From assembly GCA_015698045.1 (NCBI GenBank), contig BLAL01000075.1:186001-250000 (forward strand): a DNA stretch of 64,000 nucleotides. Direction: 5' to 3'. Each line of letters opens with the position of its first letter. The stretch's first letter is position 1. The notes beneath the pieces are model-generated. The model saw only the letters and a program-made list of their open reading frames with translations, was not told the DNA's origin and ran no database searches. Positions 61,951-64,000 of this stretch are shown one piece after another. Position numbers and translations under genes: made by a program. This DNA is from Rhizophagus clarus (Eukaryota; Glomeromycota; Glomeromycetes; Glomerales; Glomeraceae).

Positions 61951-63108
61951 GAGGAAATGGTCAAAAAGCGCTTGTCACGCTTATACGGCTGCCTCTAGCT
62001 TACACAATAAACCTCAGCACCATCTCCTACACCTTATGGCTTCACATCCTGTAGATTGGTCTTCTACCTCACGATGGCTTCGGAAGAACAATGACAATGG
62101 ATCGCTGTGCAGTTTTCAAAATGATAAAATAACTGGCCACAAGATTAAACTATACACGCACCTGCTGCCTACTGCAGACTTATAACAAAGAAACTATCCA
62201 AGATTATATCCCAATTGTCCCATTCTTTGTTCTGAATGTAATTCCCACATATATAATAACTCACATATAGGATTTTGTCCTTCTCATCTTACGGAATTCA
62301 ACCACTCTTTAAGGACAGCTGCGCAATACTTAGGTTCATTAATTACCTCATTCCCAGATGCTCCTCCTTCCACTAGAGATGTTACTCAATCGATTGAGCG
62401 TTTGCCACTTTTCTCCCATGTTACGGATACAAACCATCCTACTTATCTCCTCCTTCACCAATTGGTTCCAGAGGAACTCGTATCTTTAATAAACCTTCAT
62501 ATCCGTTCGCAGAAGGCTACAATGGAAATAGTAGAACTTTTTATTCAATATTTTTATACCCAGATAACTAGAAAATTTTGGCGTATACACTCAAATAGTT
62601 TCCACTCGTGGGAAAAAGTACGCTGAATTACCAAAAGGAAAAAACGTAACTATCAGAAACACCGCAGTACTTCGCGCTCCCATGCGACATGTGATTCTCT
62701 GGACGTGCTGTCTCTGACCTCATCCGGACCTATAATTCACGCCGCGGCCTTCATCACGCGACCTATTTACAATAAACCTCTCCATTATTACTGTTTTCCC
62801 AAAATTGACAATGACGACCATCGAGCCGTCCTCTACTGTCTAGGCTTTAATTATCTTCATGCGGGACCATGGATCTCTATTTCAATAGTTCGAATTCTAC
62901 TTCTCTTTCTTATCCAGAGCTCAGGGAGCTCTACTTTAATGGCTTAGGGCTATCTTATACTCGATCATAGCTTGTATAAATAAACAACACAGGCTGACGT
63001 CCGCTGCGGGCAGGGGTTTATAATTACATGATGTAGTTAATAATTCTTATTTTCATAGATTATAAATTAGTTTTTCTACGATTTGTAATTAACGAGTTGG
63101 TCTCTAAC
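61951..63108 (+). pseudogene. LINE ORF2 C-terminal region and 3' UTR
   Basis: Frames at 61949-62185, 62402-62626 and 62705-62947 continue ORF2 with breaks between them. A Cys/His cluster near 62205-62290 (NCPILCSECNSHIYNN, then HIGFCPSH) resembles the zinc-binding C-terminal motif of many LINEs. The sequence then becomes non-coding and ends in the TAAA tail. Confidence 0.65.
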
Positions 63109-63127
63109 AATAAATAAATAAATAAAT

Positions 63128-63143
63128 ATTTATACCCTCCTTT
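63128..63143. repeat. LINE target-site duplication, right copy
   Basis: ATTTATACCCTCCTTT, identical to 46541-46556, directly after the (TAAA)n tail. Confidence 0.85.
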
Positions 63144-63835
63144 TTTATTTCCCACATTTTTTTTTCTCTTCTCCCTCTAACTTTCTCTAAAAAAATGTTT
63201 TTTTCTCTTGATTTTCTTCTCACCGCTACTCCTTTCTTTTAATAAAAAATAAAAAGTTTTTTCTTTCTATTCTACTCTTTATTCCAACCCCTCCTTTTTA
63301 AAAAAAAAAATTTTTTTTTTAAAAAGTTTTCATTTTTGGTTCTTTTATTTTTTATTCCCTATTTTTATTTCTCTTTATTTTCCTAACTTCGTTAAAATTT
63401 TTGTTTTTATTATTCATTTTCCACCTACGCACCTTGCTCCTCTTTCTTTTGTAAAAAATTTTTTTTTTCGTTAAAGATAATTTTTTACATTGAAGTTAAT
63501 ATTTTTTTTTGTTTAATTTTCTTATAGGGTGAGAGTCTTTTTCTTTTTAAAGATCAGGTTCAGGTTTCTTTTCTTTTTATGAGTTAGTTCATTTTTTTTT
63601 TTTTTTTGTAAGATGCTCCAAAGACTTTTCTTTTTTTGTAGGTTAATTTGTATTTTTTTACTTTTGTAGGTAATTTAGTTTCTTTTTTTGTAGTAGATCA
63701 GTTTTGAGATATCTTTTTCTCTGTTGTAGGTCAGTTCTTTTTGTAAGTTATTTCCTTTTTGTGGGTTGATTTCTTTCTTTGCAGGTTGATTTATTTTCTC
63801 ATGAGTTGATTTGTTTTTTTCATGTTTTTTTTTGT
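63144..63835. repeat. T-rich region with repeated TTTTTGTAGGT motifs
   Basis: After a pyrimidine-rich stretch, from about 63590 a degenerate unit of about 25-35 bases recurs roughly ten times (TTTTTTGTAGGTTAATTT, CTTTTGTAGGTAATTT, TGTTGTAGGTCAGTT, TTTGCAGGTTGATTT and others). Each unit looks like a 3' splice site. It may be the polypyrimidine part of a long intron, or simple tandem drift. Confidence 0.6.
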
Positions 63836-63839
63836 AGGA

Positions 63840-63989
63840 ATGCCAACTCTTGGAGACTACTTTACAGAATCTCATCAATATAAAAAATATGTTAACGATA
63901 TTTTTAAAATATATCTGACATATGATATTTGCATTTCTGTTATCTCTCTTATAACTATATGCTTACAATATGCCGAAAATATGATTTAG
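63840..63989 (+). CDS. possible exon or short gene at the window edge
   Basis: Directly after the last TTTTTTTTGTAG is an ATG with 49 codons: MPTLGDYFTESHQYKKYVND, then IFKIYLTYDICISVIS, ending YAENMI. It may be a second exon preceded by an intron with the T-rich array, or a short protein. No family was recognised, and the window ends 11 bases later. Confidence 0.3.
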   Translation: MPTLGDYFTESHQYKKYVNDIFKIYLTYDICISVISLITICLQYAENMI

Positions 63990-64000
63990 AAATTTTAATA

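Larger units (their letters stand above)
46557..63127 (+). mobile_element. full-length LINE (EN-RT-RNase H type), interrupted by a fossil element
   Basis: Bounded by a perfect 16-bp target duplication (46541-46556 and 63128-63143), with a (TAAA)n tail at about 63109-63127. Order: 5' leader, ORF1 N-terminal part, nested fossil (about 47.6-55.4 kb), ORF1 remainder with RRM and zinc knuckle, then ORF2 with endonuclease, reverse transcriptase, connection, RNase H and a C-terminal zinc-binding region. Without the insert the LINE is about 8.7 kb. ORF2 is cut by stops and shifts and has some changed active-site residues, so this copy is dead. RNase H places it among the Tad1/I-type LINEs; the exact clade needs a tree. 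Confidence 0.88.

Noticed and set aside
1-64000. CRISPR arrays, operons, bacterial promoters or ribosome binding sites
   Set aside because: The window is eukaryotic, with spliced genes throughout; no regular direct-repeat and spacer array is present.

Overview
This looks like about 64 kb of nuclear DNA from an arbuscular mycorrhizal fungus, most likely Rhizophagus irregularis or a close relative. The evidence is very AT-rich intergenic DNA with long homopolymers, genes cut by many introns of 50-110 bases, a large family of TKL-like kinases whose exons carry the motifs NWTSGNE, YGISQNP and IWKDG, a short fungal Kex2-type peptide precursor, and much LINE DNA. The species name is inferred from gene style, not from a search.

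Layout. 1-6.7 kb: AT-rich DNA with an orphan signal-peptide exon (1049), then two divergent multi-exon membrane protein genes (4335-2883 minus, 5137-6727 plus). 7.7-8.3 kb: a small hAT-type element with an 8-bp target duplication. 9.9-12.3 kb: a kinase gene on the minus strand with a decayed 5' module, abutting a LINE relic. 13.5-15.5 kb: unassigned repeat-like DNA. 15.9-22.8 kb: an intact seven-exon cytidine deaminase, then an eleven-exon maintenance-type DNA methyltransferase (RFD, two BAH domains, complete catalytic domain) with an unexpected CUE-like N-terminus. 23.6-25.6 kb: two more hAT-type elements with perfect 8-bp target duplications and one weaker candidate. 26.4-26.9 kb: a secreted repeat peptide precursor with a KR site every 10-12 residues. 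29.2-31.6 kb: a fourteen-exon secreted GH27 alpha-galactosidase. 32.3 kb: a small secreted protein.

33.4-45.9 kb is a large inverted duplication. Its arms carry two head-to-head paralogous kinase genes (38711-34783 minus, 40649-44744 plus). Each gene has seven exons, all joined in phase 0. Six exons repeat one module (kinase N-lobe plus Cys-rich ribbon plus helix) and the seventh holds the single C-lobe. The plus copy keeps the catalytic Asp; the minus copy has lost it. The proteins are therefore serial kinase N-lobe arrays joined to one C-lobe, an active-looking one and a pseudokinase sharing a 1.9-kb intergenic region. With the Kex2-type peptide precursor, this is the best candidate for undescribed biology in the window.

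46.56-63.13 kb is one LINE insertion bounded by a perfect 16-bp target duplication: ORF1 with RRM and zinc knuckle, ORF2 with endonuclease, reverse transcriptase and RNase H. Its ORF1 is interrupted by a fossil element of about 7.8 kb with a B-family DNA polymerase of Polinton/Maverick type and a retropepsin-like segment. The last 0.9 kb is T-rich with repeated splice-acceptor-like motifs.

Exon coordinates were worked out by hand from GT/AG sites and reading phase. They are predictions without transcript support.
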